Below are positions 53,755 through 62,836 of a stretch of 64,000 nucleotides of DNA, piece after piece. The DNA is from Streptomyces toxytricini. Its GTDB lineage: Bacteria > Actinomycetota > Actinomycetes > Streptomycetales > Streptomycetaceae. Every line of letters begins with the position of its first letter. Positions within the stretch are counted from its first letter, which is position 1. A model generated the notes under the pieces. That model had not been told where the DNA came from, made no database searches, and saw only the letters and a list, made by a program, of their open reading frames with translations. The stretch covers positions 124,383-188,382 of the forward strand of contig NZ_BMTY01000014.1 in NCBI RefSeq assembly GCF_014649915.1, read 5' to 3'. The translations under genes and the position numbers were made by a program.

Positions 53755-54030
53755 TCGGGTGGCCGGGTTCACCGGGCAGGCCCGGGCCGGGTGTGCGGCG
53801 AGGCGGCGCGCTGCCCGGCCCACGCCGCGCAGGCTGTTCGAGGACGGGCTGCGCTGCCACTCCAGCCCCACGAACGCGAGCCCCGGGCGGGCGAGGGAGG
53901 CGCCGTCGCGGTGGCGGGGGCGCCCGGCGGAGTCCAGCGCGCCGTGCAGGCGGGCGAGGTGGGGCAGGTGGGGCCGGTATCCGGTCGCGAGGATCACCGC
54001 GTCCGCCTTTTCCGCCGTCAACCCCGAAGG
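53755..54030 (-). pseudogene. ArsO-like flavoprotein, C-terminal fragment
   Basis: The minus strand encodes AEKADAVILATGYRPHLPHL, then LDSAGRPRHRDGASLARPGL and AFVGLEWQRSPSSNSLRGVG, the end of ArsO-like flavin monooxygenases (conserved ATGYRP and GLxxQR...SxxLRGVGRDA). No start or N-terminal FAD domain is attached; the N-terminal fragment is 1.5 kb away in opposite orientation. Confidence 0.75.
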
Positions 54031-54041
54031 ATTAGATAAAT

Positions 54042-54063
54042 GTCTATGTTGACGTCTGTCGAT
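54042..54063. promoter_or_regulatory. ArsR operator-like site 2
   Basis: GTCTATGTTGAC then GTCTGTCGAT, the second copy of the motif at 53729-53750, about 60 bases upstream of the Cys-Cys peptide gene start at 54123. It suggests the downstream flavoprotein and MFS genes belong to the same ArsR regulon. Confidence 0.7.
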
Positions 54064-54122
54064 ACAGGTGCCATGCTGATCACGCAAGCCATAGACAAAC
54101 GTCGAAACACCAGGAAGTCGTC

Positions 54123-54332
54123 ATGAACGAGCAGGCCACCCCCACCACCCCCCACCGCACCGAACCCGCGGCCTCCTGCTGCGGCCCCGCCCCCGTCCAG
54201 CCCGACGCCGAGTCGACCCCTGCCCACCCCTCCCCGTGCTGCGGCACCCGCGAGGACGCGGAAGCAGCCGGGACCTGCTGCGGCCCGCAGGCCAAGCACG
54301 AGGCCGTCGCCGCCGGCGCCCGCTGCTGCTGA
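54123..54332 (+). CDS. Cys-Cys-rich small protein, possible arsenite-binding peptide
   Basis: A 69-residue protein from ATG 54123 with AGGA close upstream. It has four Cys-Cys pairs: AASCCGPAPV, HPSPCCGTRED, AGTCCGPQAK and GARCC at the end, in an otherwise polar, Pro/Ala/His-containing, probably disordered chain. Vicinal thiols bind As(III). It is first in a three-gene group with the flavoprotein (47-base gap) and the MFS exporter. Inference: a metallochaperone or arsenite sink. The family is not known to me by name. Confidence 0.8.
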   Translation: MNEQATPTTPHRTEPAASCCGPAPVQPDAESTPAHPSPCCGTREDAEAAGTCCGPQAKHEAVAAGARCC

Positions 54333-54379
54333 CCCCCACCCACGTCCACCCCGCTGCCGCTGAACACCGGAGACACGTC

Positions 54380-55750
54380 ATGAGCGAGACCACCACCGAG
54401 CTGCCCGTCGTCGTGATCGGGGCCGGCCCCGTCGGCCTGGCCGCCGCCGCCCACCTCCGCGAGCGCGGCCTGGACTTCCTCGTCCTCGAAGCCGGCCCCC
54501 ACGCCGGGACCGCGACCCGCGAGTGGTCGCACGTGCGCCTGTTCTCCACCTGGGGCGAAGTCGTCGACCCGGCCGCGGAGAAGCTCCTCGCACCGACCGG
54601 CTGGGTGAAGCCCGACCCGGCCACCTACCCCACCGGCGGCGGCTGGGCAGCCCTCTACCTCCAACCCCTCGCGGACGCCCTCGGCGACCGCGTCCGCTAC
54701 GGCGCCCGTGTCACCGGCGTCTCCCGGGCGGGCAGGGACCGCATCGTCGACGCCGACCGCGACGCGCAGCCGTTCGTGGTGCACACCGAAACCGGCGACG
54801 GCCGCGAGGAGCGGCTCTTCGCCCGCGCCGTCATCGACGCCTCCGGCACCTGGTCGACCCCCGGCCCCGCCGGCGCCGGCGGCCTCGCCGCCCTCGGGGA
54901 GAAGGCGGCCGCGGACCGGATCACCTACCGCGTCCCCGACGTGAAGGACCCCGCCGTCCGGGCCCGGTACGCGGGCAAGCGCACCGCCGTCATCGGCTCC
55001 GGCGCATCCGCGTTCACCGCTCTCGCCTACCTCGCCGCCCTCGCCAAGACCGACGACGGCCAGGGCACGCACGCCACGTGGATCCTGCGCCGCGGGATCT
55101 CCGGCTCCACCTTCGGCGGCGGTGAGGCCGACCAGCTGCCCGCCCGCGGCGCCCTCGGCCTGGCCGCGAAGGCCGCAGTCGAAGGCGGCTACGCCGCCGC
55201 GGTCACCGGCTTCCGCACCGACGCCTTCGAGCGGGACGGAGACGGCCGATTGGTCCTGGTCGGCGAGGACGGACGCCGCCTGGACGCCGTGGACGAGGTG
55301 ATCGTGCTGACCGGCTTCCGCCCCGACCTGACCTTCCTCGACGAACTCCGCCTGGGCCTCGACGAACGCCTCCAGGCGCCGCTCGCCCTCGCGCCGCTGA
55401 TCGACCCCAACCAGCACTCCTGCGGCACCGTCTACCCCCACGGCCAGGCCGAGCTCTCCCACCCCGAGAAGGACCTCTACCTCGTCGGCATGAAGTCCTA
55501 CGGCCGCGCCCCGACCTTCCTCGCCATGACCGGCTACGAGCAGGTCCGCTCCATCGCCGCCCACCTCGCCGGCGACCACGAAGCCGCCGAGCGCGTCGAA
55601 CTCGCCCTCCCCGAAACCGGCGTCTGCGGCGGCGCCGGCCTCTTCGACCAGCCCGAGGCTGCCGAGCAGGAGCAGAGCGGCGGCTGCTGCGCGGCACCGG
55701 CCGCCCTCACCATCGGCGCACCCGCCACGGCCTCCTCCGGCGGCTGCTGA
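54380..55750 (+). CDS. FAD-dependent monooxygenase-like flavoprotein with Cys-rich tail
   Basis: A 456-residue protein, ATG 54380 with GGAG 8 bases upstream. FAD and NADP motifs: VVVIGAGPVGLAAAAHLRER, AVIDASGTWSTPG, and the second Rossmann TAVIGSGASAFTALAYLAAL; ATG-type motif VIVLTGFRPDLTFL. It ends in GGCCAAPAALTIGAPATAS, SGGC, so a Cys-Cys pair and a terminal Cys recur as in the neighbouring peptide. Related flavoproteins occur in actinobacterial ars loci, perhaps handling organoarsenicals or thiol adducts; the reaction is unproven. The MFS gene follows after two bases. Confidence 0.82.
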   Translation: MSETTTELPVVVIGAGPVGLAAAAHLRERGLDFLVLEAGPHAGTATREWSHVRLFSTWGEVVDPAAEKLLAPTGWVKPDPATYPTGGGWAALYLQPLADALGDRVRYGARVTGVSRAGRDRIVDADRDAQPFVVHTETGDGREERLFARAVIDASGTWSTPGPAGAGGLAALGEKAAADRITYRVPDVKDPAVRARYAGKRTAVIGSGASAFTALAYLAALAKTDDGQGTHATWILRRGISGSTFGGGEADQLPARGALGLAAKAAVEGGYAAAVTGFRTDAFERDGDGRLVLVGEDGRRLDAVDEVIVLTGFRPDLTFLDELRLGLDERLQAPLALAPLIDPNQHSCGTVYPHGQAELSHPEKDLYLVGMKSYGRAPTFLAMTGYEQVRSIAAHLAGDHEAAERVELALPETGVCGGAGLFDQPEAAEQEQSGGCCAAPAALTIGAPATASSGGC

Positions 55751-55752
55751 CG

Positions 55753-56994
55753 GTGCCGAACACCGAGGCCGGCGTGGCCGCGACCGGGACGGGGGTCCGG
55801 TCGCGGCCACGCGCCGTCCTGCCCGCCCTGTGCGTCACGCAGATCACCGGCTGGGGCGTCCTCTACTACGCCTTTCCCGTTCTCAACCCCGCCATCACCC
55901 ACGCCACCGGCTGGCCTGTCGGCGCGACCACGGCCGCGTTCTCCGCCGCGCTCATCGTCTCCGCGGCCGTCGGCATCCACGTCGGCCGCGTCCTGGACCA
56001 CCGCGGCCCGCGCGCCGTGATGACGGCCGGCTCCGTCCTCGGCCCGCTCAGCCTCCTCATCGTGGCCGCCGCCCCCAACCTCGCCGTATTCACCGCCGGA
56101 TGGCTCCTGGCCGGCGCCTCCATGGCCGCCACCTTCTACCCGCCCGCCTTCGCCGCCCTCACCCGCTGGTGGGCTCCCGACCACATCCGCGCCCTGACCA
56201 TCGTCACCCTCGCCGGGGGACTGGCCTCCACCGTCTTCGCCCCCCTGACCGCCGTCCTGGCCGACCACTGCTCCTGGCGCACGACCTACGCCGTCCTCGC
56301 CGCGATCCTCGCCGCCCTGACCATCCCCACCCACGCCCTCGCCCTGCGCGCCCCGTGGCCACCGGCTTCCGGCGCCGGCATCCACCCACCGGCCACGGGG
56401 CCGGACCCCGCCGTCCGCAGCAGGGCGTTCCGGATGCTCGCCGTGACCTTCGCCCTGTCCGCGTTCGCGATGTACGCCGCCGTCATCACCCTCGTCCCGC
56501 TCTTCCTCGAACGCGGCTACACCACCACCCAAGCCGCCTGGGCTCTCGGACTGGGCGGCGCCGGGCAGGTCCTGGGACGCACCCTCTACGCCACCCTCGC
56601 CCGCCACACCGGCACCACCGCCCGCACGGCCACGCTCGTCGGGCTCGGCGGACTCACCACCGCGGCCCTCGCCCTCACCCCCAGCCCCTACAGCCTCCTC
56701 GTCGTGCTGTCCGTCCTGGCCGGGATCGTCCGCGGCAACCTGACCCTCCTCCAGGCCACCGCCGTCACCGACCGCTGGGGCACCGCCCACTACGGCCGGC
56801 TCTCCGGGCTTCTCGGCGCACCCGCCCATGCAGCAGCAGCCCTCAGCCCCTTCGCCGGAGCACTGCTGGCCGCTCCCCTCGGCGGCTACGCGCCCCTGTT
56901 CGCCCTGCTGTCCGCAATCGCCACCGCCGGAGCCGTCACAGCCCTCGCCACGACGCCTCTGCACGCGGGAACGGCGTGTGTGCGGCTGAAGTGA
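55753..56994 (+). CDS. MFS transporter, arsenic-island associated
   Basis: A 413-residue major facilitator protein from GTG 55753, two bases after the flavoprotein stop. About twelve hydrophobic segments are visible, with the loop-2 motif RVLDHRGPRAVMTAGSVLGP after helix 2. The N-terminal half opens with VLPALCVTQITGWGVLYYAF. Its place at the end of the Cys-peptide/flavoprotein operon suggests it exports an arsenic species or the flavoprotein product. It is not paired with a glyceraldehyde-3-phosphate dehydrogenase gene, so an ArsJ role is not supported. Confidence 0.85.
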   Translation: MPNTEAGVAATGTGVRSRPRAVLPALCVTQITGWGVLYYAFPVLNPAITHATGWPVGATTAAFSAALIVSAAVGIHVGRVLDHRGPRAVMTAGSVLGPLSLLIVAAAPNLAVFTAGWLLAGASMAATFYPPAFAALTRWWAPDHIRALTIVTLAGGLASTVFAPLTAVLADHCSWRTTYAVLAAILAALTIPTHALALRAPWPPASGAGIHPPATGPDPAVRSRAFRMLAVTFALSAFAMYAAVITLVPLFLERGYTTTQAAWALGLGGAGQVLGRTLYATLARHTGTTARTATLVGLGGLTTAALALTPSPYSLLVVLSVLAGIVRGNLTLLQATAVTDRWGTAHYGRLSGLLGAPAHAAAALSPFAGALLAAPLGGYAPLFALLSAIATAGAVTALATTPLHAGTACVRLK

Positions 56995-58986
56995 TCAGCC
57001 CCCGACGTGGATGCCGGGGCGGCGCGCGGGGTCGGGTTCGTGGCTGCGGATGATCTCGCGGGTGACCGGGGCCGTGTCCCCGCGTCCCAGGAGGAAGTAG
57101 CGGACCATGTGGACGAGCGGGCTGCCCTCGGCCCAGGCGAAGTGGCAGTGCGGCCGGATGCCGGTGGCGTCCCGGAGGGCAAGCAGGATGGCGGCGATGG
57201 CGTTCGGTGCGGCCGGGGCGGCCGCGCGGAGGATCCGGTGGCCACCGACCTCGGCCCCGTGGACGGTGAGGGTGTCGCTGAATTCGGAGGGGTCGACCAC
57301 GTCGATCTCGAGGAAGATGACGTCGGCGCGGCCGGGGACGGGGTTGACGCCGCGCTGTTCGCGTTCCTTGTCGCGGTACTCGGCGGCGTCGCCGGCCTGG
57401 CGGCGGTTGGCGATGATGTTGATCGCGTTGTCGTGGGCGAGGGTGTCGTCGATGAACCGCCGGGCATCGGCGTCGAAGACGATGCTGTCGGCGCGCAGTT
57501 CGGTGGTGCGGGATACACGGGAGACCAGCGACACGGTGATGATGCCGGCGATGAAGAACGCGGAGATGACGATGCCGTCGGGCTTGTCGACGATGTTGGC
57601 GACCAGGGCGTAGAGCAGGACGGCGGTCAGCAGCGCGAACCCGACGGTCGCGGCACGTCGGCGGTGGCGTGCGACGGAGACGGTGACGGCGAAGGCGCCG
57701 GAGACCATCATGGCGAGGATGCCGGTGGCGTAGGCGCCGGCCTGCTCGTCGACGTCGGCGTCGAAGGCGATCGTGATGAGGATGCACAGGAGCGTGTAGA
57801 CGATCACGACCGGTCGGACGGCGCGTCCCCACTCCGGGGCCATGCCGTAGTCCGGCAGGTAGCGGGGGACGATGTTGACCAGGCCCGCCATGGCGGAGGC
57901 TCCGGCGAACCACAGGATCAGGATGGTGCTGATGTCGTAGACGGTGCCGAAGGCCTCGCCGACGTGCTCGTGGGCCAGCCAGGCCAGGGCGCGGCCGTTC
58001 GCTGCGCCCCCCGGTTCGAACAGCTCGTGCGGGATGAGCAGCGTGGTGACGAAGCTCGCCGAGAGCAGGTAGACGCTCATGATGAGCGCGGCGGTGGTCA
58101 GCAGCCGGCGGGTGTTGCGGATCCGCGAGCGCAGCCGCTGCTCGGCATCGGCGCCCTCGGCGGCGACGAGCGGCATCATGCTCACGCCGGTTTCGAAGCC
58201 GGACAGCCCCAGCACCAGCAGCGGGAAGGCGAGAAGGGCCGGGCCCATGAGGTCGCCGAAGCCGCCTCCGCCCGCTGCGAGGGCGTCGGTCCACGCCGAC
58301 CAGGCCCCGGGGGTGGTGAACACGTGGACCAGTCCGACGCCGATGACGACCGCGTTCAGCGCGAGGAAGATGGCGACCAGCGGGATGGCCACGCTGACCG
58401 CCTCGCTGAACCCGAGCAGGAACACCCCGCCGAGTACGAGCAGCAGCACCACGGTCAGGGCGACTTCGTGGCCGTGCAGGGCCGCGGGGAAGAAGGGGTT
58501 CTCCACGACGTGCACGGACGCGTCGGCGGTGGACAGGGTGATGGTGATGATCCAGGAGGTGGCCACGAAGCCGAGCAGGACCAGGACGAAAAGCTTGCCC
58601 CACCAGAAGGGCAGCAGGTCCTCCAGCATCGCCACCGACCCGGCGCCGTGCGGGCTCTCCTTCGCCACGCGCCGGTACATCGGCAGCATGCCCAGCAGCG
58701 TCAGCGCCACGATGAGCAGCGTCGCCAGCGGCGAGACCGCCCCTGCGGCGAGAGCGGCGATCGCGGGTACGTAGGCGAGGCTGGAGAAGTAGTCGACACC
58801 GGTCAGGCACATCACCTTCCACCAGGGGTGCGGCTTGGCATGGCCCTCGTCGGCCGCCGGCCCCACCGGCTGCACCCGGTGCCGCAGCATCCACCGTCCC
58901 AGCCCGCCCGACGGCTGCGGCGGAAGGGCAGGGCTGTCCACCACCTCGGGCATACCCGTGTGACCCGCGTCCCTCATGTCCCCCAT
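56995..58986 (-). CDS. KimA-like potassium transporter (APC superfamily)
   Basis: A 663-residue permease, ATG at 58986 preceded by GGAGAGG. About twelve membrane helices are followed by a ~150-residue cytoplasmic C-terminal domain. Segments [40 protein letters not shown] and [20 protein letters not shown] closely match KimA-type H+/K+ symporters of Firmicutes and actinobacteria. It lies downstream of kdpD in the same direction, so a role in potassium uptake fits. It converges with the MFS gene, with no gap. No c-di-AMP riboswitch was recognised upstream. Confidence 0.8.
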   Translation of the reverse strand: MGDMRDAGHTGMPEVVDSPALPPQPSGGLGRWMLRHRVQPVGPAADEGHAKPHPWWKVMCLTGVDYFSSLAYVPAIAALAAGAVSPLATLLIVALTLLGMLPMYRRVAKESPHGAGSVAMLEDLLPFWWGKLFVLVLLGFVATSWIITITLSTADASVHVVENPFFPAALHGHEVALTVVLLLVLGGVFLLGFSEAVSVAIPLVAIFLALNAVVIGVGLVHVFTTPGAWSAWTDALAAGGGGFGDLMGPALLAFPLLVLGLSGFETGVSMMPLVAAEGADAEQRLRSRIRNTRRLLTTAALIMSVYLLSASFVTTLLIPHELFEPGGAANGRALAWLAHEHVGEAFGTVYDISTILILWFAGASAMAGLVNIVPRYLPDYGMAPEWGRAVRPVVIVYTLLCILITIAFDADVDEQAGAYATGILAMMVSGAFAVTVSVARHRRRAATVGFALLTAVLLYALVANIVDKPDGIVISAFFIAGIITVSLVSRVSRTTELRADSIVFDADARRFIDDTLAHDNAINIIANRRQAGDAAEYRDKEREQRGVNPVPGRADVIFLEIDVVDPSEFSDTLTVHGAEVGGHRILRAAAPAAPNAIAAILLALRDATGIRPHCHFAWAEGSPLVHMVRYFLLGRGDTAPVTREIIRSHEPDPARRPGIHVGG

Positions 58987-59484
58987 CAACCTCTCCGGCC
59001 TGCTCACAACTGGCCACCAGCGCGGGGGCCTCTCGTCGATCACCGAGTATGGGCCCGCTGCCGACGCGGCCCCGCACCGAAGGGACCGGTCCCCTCACCC
59101 GCCCTCCGAGGTTGCGCAGGCGACCACGCACCATGCCGGCCGTGACCTCCGCCCTGAACAGGCGGCGTTTTGCGGGGAAATGCACCGTTCAGTGCGATGC
59201 CGTGGGCCTTCCTGCCCTGCCTTACCGGAGGCGGCCACAGAGCCTCGCACGGCGTCCTGCGCCGCGAAATCCATACGGATTTTTAACGTCGAACGCCCTC
59301 GGTCCAGGCCCCACACTGCTCGCCGGGCCCGACTCGCCAGCCGGGAGGGCGGAGCCGTCGAAAACCTCTGGATCGGCGCGGGAGCCATCGCCTTGCCGGT
59401 CGAGGCCGAGGAGAGGGCCGGCTGCCAGAGTTCCCGGCGTCCGGGCCGGACGGCCGATATCCCCGACAGGGGGACCGCCGGCCG
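58987..59484. other. upstream region of the KimA-like gene
   Basis: About 500 bases between kdpD and the KimA-like gene, both on the minus strand. It is long enough for an independent promoter. It contains an AT-rich patch around 59267-59286 with a palindrome, unusual in this GC-rich context. No small gene and no recognised riboswitch were found. Confidence 0.5.
59267..59282. promoter_or_regulatory. AT-rich palindrome upstream of the KimA-like gene
   Basis: AAATCC-ATAC-GGATTT followed by TTTAAC on the plus strand, an AT-rich island in very GC-rich DNA, 280 bases before the KimA-like start and 200 bases after kdpD. It may be an operator or a promoter element. Confidence 0.4.
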
Positions 59485-62028
59485 TCAGCTGACTGCCGAA
59501 GCGGGCAACTCTGCCGAGACGGGGTGTTCGCTCCCCGCCACGGGGAGGGTCAGGACCATGGTCAGCCCTCCGCCCGGGGTGTCCTCTGCGGCGAGAGTGC
59601 CTCCGACGGCCTCGGTGAAGCCGCGGGCCACGGCGAGGCCCAGGCCGACGCCGGCACCCGCGGGGGCGTCGCCGTGCCGCTGGAAGGGTTCGAAGATGCG
59701 GTCCTTCGCCTCGTCCGGGACGCCCGGGCCGCGGTCCACCACGCGGAGTTCGAGCCGGTCGTGCAAGGCACTTGCAGTGATGAGGACCGGCTGCCCCGCG
59801 GGGCTGTACTTGACGGCGTTCTCGACGATGTTGGCGACGGCGCGCTCCAGCAGTCCGCGGTCGACGGCGACCAGGGGGAGGGTTTCCGGGATGTCGAGTG
59901 CGACGCTGTCCTCGGGTACGCCGCCCAGGGCCATCGGCACGACCTCGTCGAGGTAGCTCTCGCGGATGAGCGGCACGACGGTGCCGGTGTTGAGCCGGGA
60001 CATGTCCAGCAGATTGCCGATGAGCTGGCCCAGCCGATCGGCGCCCTCCTCGATGCCCTCCAGCAGGTCGGCCCGGTCCTCCTCGGACCACTCGACGTCG
60101 TCGGAGCGCAACGAGCTGACGGAGGCTTTGATCCCGGCGAGCGGCGTGCGCAGATCGTGGCTCACGGCTGCAAGGAGCGCCGTGCGGATCCGGTTCGCCT
60201 CCGAGAGCCGTCGGGCCTCCTCGGCCTCGCCGACCAGACGCTGCCGGTCGAGGACGACGGCGGCCTGGGCGGCGAACGCGCCGAGCACGCGCCGGTCCTC
60301 GGCGGCCAGCACCCGGCCGGACAGCGCCAGGGACAGGTTCTCGCCCACAGGCATGTCGACGTCGGCGTCCTCGGGGCGGCTGACCGGATGGCTGCCGGCA
60401 CTTGCCGCGAGTGTCCAGGGCTCGACTTCGCTCGCGCGTTCCAGCAGCGACACGGAGTCCATCGTGAACGTTTCGCGGAGGCGTTCCAGCAGCGCGTCCA
60501 GGGAGTCCTCGCCGCGCAGGACGCTGCCGGCCAGGAAGGACAGGATCTCGGACTCCGCCCGGAGGCGGGCGGCCTGCTGGGTGCGCCGGGCGGCCAGGTC
60601 CACGACGGAGGCCACCGAGACCGCGACCCCCACGAAGATCGCGATGGCCACGATGTTCTTCGGGTCGGCGATGGTGAACCGGTGGAGGGGTGAGGTGAAG
60701 AAGTAGTTCAGGAGCAGCGAGCCGAAGGCCGCCGAGGCGAGCGCCGGCATCAGTCCGCCCAGCAGGGCGGCCGCCACCGTGCAGGTCAGGAACAGCAGCA
60801 TGTCGTTCGCGAGCCCGAGACCGGGAAGGACCTGGTTGAGCAGCAGCGTGAGCAGGGCCGGGCCGGCGACGGCGGTCAGCCAGCCCCAGATGATGCGGGA
60901 CCGCCCCAGCCGCGCCTTGCGCGGGATCGGCAGGCCGCGCCCCTTGGCAGCGGCGTCATGGGTGACGATGTGCACGTCGAGGTCCGGCCCGGACTCGCGG
61001 GCCACGGTCGCGCTGACCCCGGGCCCGAACGCGTACTGCCAGGAACGGCGCCTGCTCACGCCGAGCACGATCTGCGTGGCGTTCACCCCGCGGGCGAACT
61101 CCAGCAGGGCATCGGAGACATCGTCTCCGATGACGTGGTGGAAGGTGCCGCCGAGGTCCTCGACCAGGGTGCGCTGGACGGCGAGTTCCTTGGGCGAGGC
61201 GGTGCTCAGCCCGTCACTTGCGGAGATGTACACGGCGAGGACCTCCCCGCCGGCTCCCTTCTCGGCCAGGCGGGCGGCCCGGCGGATGAGCGTGCGGCCC
61301 TCGGAGCCGCCGGTGAGGCCGACGACGATGCGTTCGCGGGCCTGCCAGGTGGTGCGGATGTCGTGCTCGCCGCGGTACTCGCGCAGGTACTCGTCGACCC
61401 GGTCGGCGGTCCACAGCAGGGCCAGCTCGCGCAGCGCGGTGAGGTTGCCGGGCCGGAAGTAGTTGGACAGGGCGGCGTCGACCTTGTCGGCCTTGTAGAC
61501 GTTGCCGTGTGCCATCCGGCGGCGCAGCGCCTGGGGGGACATGTCGACCAGTTCGATCTGGTCGGCCCGCCGGACCACCTCGTCGGGCACGGTCTCCCGC
61601 TGCCGTACCCCGGTTATGGTCTCGACGACATCGCCGAGGGACTCCAGGTGCTGGATGTTCACCGTCGACACCACGTCGATTCCGGCCTGGAGCAGCTCCT
61701 CGACGTCCTGCCACCGCTTGGCGTTGCGGGAGCCGGGGACGTTGGTGTGCGCCAGCTCGTCCACCAGGGCCACAGCCGGCCTGCGGGCGAGGATCGCGTC
61801 CACGTCCATCTCGGCGAACGTGGTGCCCCGGTACTCCAGGTCGCGCCGCGGAACCAGTTCCAAGCCGTGGAGCATCACCACCGTGCGCGGCCGGTTGTGG
61901 TGCTCGACGAAGCCGACCACGCAGTCGGTCCCCCGCTCGATCCGGCGGTGTGCCTCGGACAGCATGGCGTACGTCTTGCCGACGCCCGGAGCCGCGCCCA
62001 GGTAGATCCGGAGCTTTCCGCGTCCCAT
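59485..62028 (-). CDS. kdpD: KdpD sensor histidine kinase
   Basis: An 847-residue kinase, ATG at 62028, 20 bases after kdpE. The N-terminal KdpD domain has Walker A GAAPGVGKTYAMLSEAHRR and Walker B PAVALVDELAHTNVPGS. A USP-like domain follows (about 230-365), then four short membrane helices (DUF4118; LLTLLLNQVLPGLGLANDML and ALLGGLMPALASAAFGSLLL), a GAF-like region and the kinase core. The phospho-His is His624 in LAAVSHDLRTPLAGIKASVS, and HATPase boxes include NIVENAVKYSPAG and GVGLGLAVARGF. It senses potassium limitation or turgor and phosphorylates KdpE. Confidence 0.95.
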   Translation of the reverse strand: MGRGKLRIYLGAAPGVGKTYAMLSEAHRRIERGTDCVVGFVEHHNRPRTVVMLHGLELVPRRDLEYRGTTFAEMDVDAILARRPAVALVDELAHTNVPGSRNAKRWQDVEELLQAGIDVVSTVNIQHLESLGDVVETITGVRQRETVPDEVVRRADQIELVDMSPQALRRRMAHGNVYKADKVDAALSNYFRPGNLTALRELALLWTADRVDEYLREYRGEHDIRTTWQARERIVVGLTGGSEGRTLIRRAARLAEKGAGGEVLAVYISASDGLSTASPKELAVQRTLVEDLGGTFHHVIGDDVSDALLEFARGVNATQIVLGVSRRRSWQYAFGPGVSATVARESGPDLDVHIVTHDAAAKGRGLPIPRKARLGRSRIIWGWLTAVAGPALLTLLLNQVLPGLGLANDMLLFLTCTVAAALLGGLMPALASAAFGSLLLNYFFTSPLHRFTIADPKNIVAIAIFVGVAVSVASVVDLAARRTQQAARLRAESEILSFLAGSVLRGEDSLDALLERLRETFTMDSVSLLERASEVEPWTLAASAGSHPVSRPEDADVDMPVGENLSLALSGRVLAAEDRRVLGAFAAQAAVVLDRQRLVGEAEEARRLSEANRIRTALLAAVSHDLRTPLAGIKASVSSLRSDDVEWSEEDRADLLEGIEEGADRLGQLIGNLLDMSRLNTGTVVPLIRESYLDEVVPMALGGVPEDSVALDIPETLPLVAVDRGLLERAVANIVENAVKYSPAGQPVLITASALHDRLELRVVDRGPGVPDEAKDRIFEPFQRHGDAPAGAGVGLGLAVARGFTEAVGGTLAAEDTPGGGLTMVLTLPVAGSEHPVSAELPASAVS

Positions 62029-62048
62029 GATGGTGGCTCTTCTTCTGT

Positions 62049-62735
62049 TCAGGGTTCGAAGCGGTAGCCCATGCCGGGCTCGGTGATCAGGTACCGGGGC
62101 CGTGCAGGGTCGGCCTCGAGCTTGCGCCGGAGCTGGGCCATGTAGACGCGCAGGTAGTTCGTGTTCTCACTGTAGGTCGGCCCCCAGACCTCCAGCAGGA
62201 GCCGACTCTGCGTGACGAGGTGGCCCGGATGGGTGACGAGGATCTCCAGCAGGTGCCATTCGGTCGGAGTGAGCCGAACGGTCCGGTCACCGCGCCGGAC
62301 CTTCTTCGCCAGCAGGTCGATGGTGAAGTCGTCGGTCTCGACGACGGTGACGTCGTCGGCCCGCCGGACCGGCTCCGACTGTCTCCGGGAGGCGGCCCGC
62401 AGCCGGGCCAGGAGCTCGTCCATGCTGAACGGCTTGGTGACGTAGTCGTCGGCCCCGGCGTCCAACGCCCGGACCTTCTCCTCGGAGGTGTGCCGGGCCG
62501 ACAGCACCACGATCGGGACCCGGCTCCAGCCGCGCACCCCCTTGATGACCTCGATGCCGTCCATGTCGGGCAGCCCGAGGTCGAGGACGATGACGTCGGG
62601 CTTGCGGGCGGAGGCGAGCCGCAGGGCGGTACCGCCGTCGGCCGCCTGCTCGACGTCGTACTTGCGCGCCTGGAGGTTGATCCTCAGTGCGCGGACGAGC
62701 TGGGGATCGTCCTCCACCACGAGCACCCGGGTCAT
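62049..62735 (-). CDS. kdpE: KdpE response regulator
   Basis: A 228-residue OmpR-type regulator, ATG at 62735 with AAGGAAAGG upstream. Receiver: VLVVEDDPQLVRALRINLQA, phospho-Asp in PDVIVLDLGLPDMDGIEV, and switch Lys in DDYVTKPFSMDEL. The winged helix is VRLTPTEWHLLEILVTHPGH, then YLRVYMAQLRRKLEADPARP and GMGYRFEP. It lies between kdpC and kdpD and activates the kdp pump operon when phosphorylated by KdpD. Confidence 0.95.
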   Translation of the reverse strand: MTRVLVVEDDPQLVRALRINLQARKYDVEQAADGGTALRLASARKPDVIVLDLGLPDMDGIEVIKGVRGWSRVPIVVLSARHTSEEKVRALDAGADDYVTKPFSMDELLARLRAASRRQSEPVRRADDVTVVETDDFTIDLLAKKVRRGDRTVRLTPTEWHLLEILVTHPGHLVTQSRLLLEVWGPTYSENTNYLRVYMAQLRRKLEADPARPRYLITEPGMGYRFEP

Positions 62736-62776
62736 CGGTGTGCAGCCTTTCCTTCGTTGCGAGCAACACAGTGGCG

Positions 62777-62813
62777 AACCGGCGTGGGCGCGGAAATCCC
62801 GCCCACGCCGGTT
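62777..62813 (-). terminator. hairpin between kdpC and kdpE
   Basis: Perfect 14-bp arms (AACCGGCGTGGGCG / CGCCCACGCCGGTT) with a 9-base loop, in the 101-base gap between kdpC and kdpE. It may act as an attenuator, making the structural kdp genes more abundant than the regulators. Confidence 0.75.
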
Positions 62814-62836
62814 CCGGGTTCACGCGACATGAACCA

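Noticed and set aside
55753-56994. ArsJ-type exporter
   Set aside because: ArsJ works with an adjacent glyceraldehyde-3-phosphate dehydrogenase gene; none is present, so only a general MFS call is made.
57007-59145. Long plus-strand open frame opposite the KimA-like gene
   Set aside because: Antisense shadow; Gly/Asp/Arg-rich without domains, whereas the minus strand encodes a clear permease.
58987-59484. c-di-AMP riboswitch before the KimA-like gene
   Set aside because: I looked for the conserved core of the ydaO-type riboswitch on the minus strand and did not see it. A covariance-model search would settle this.
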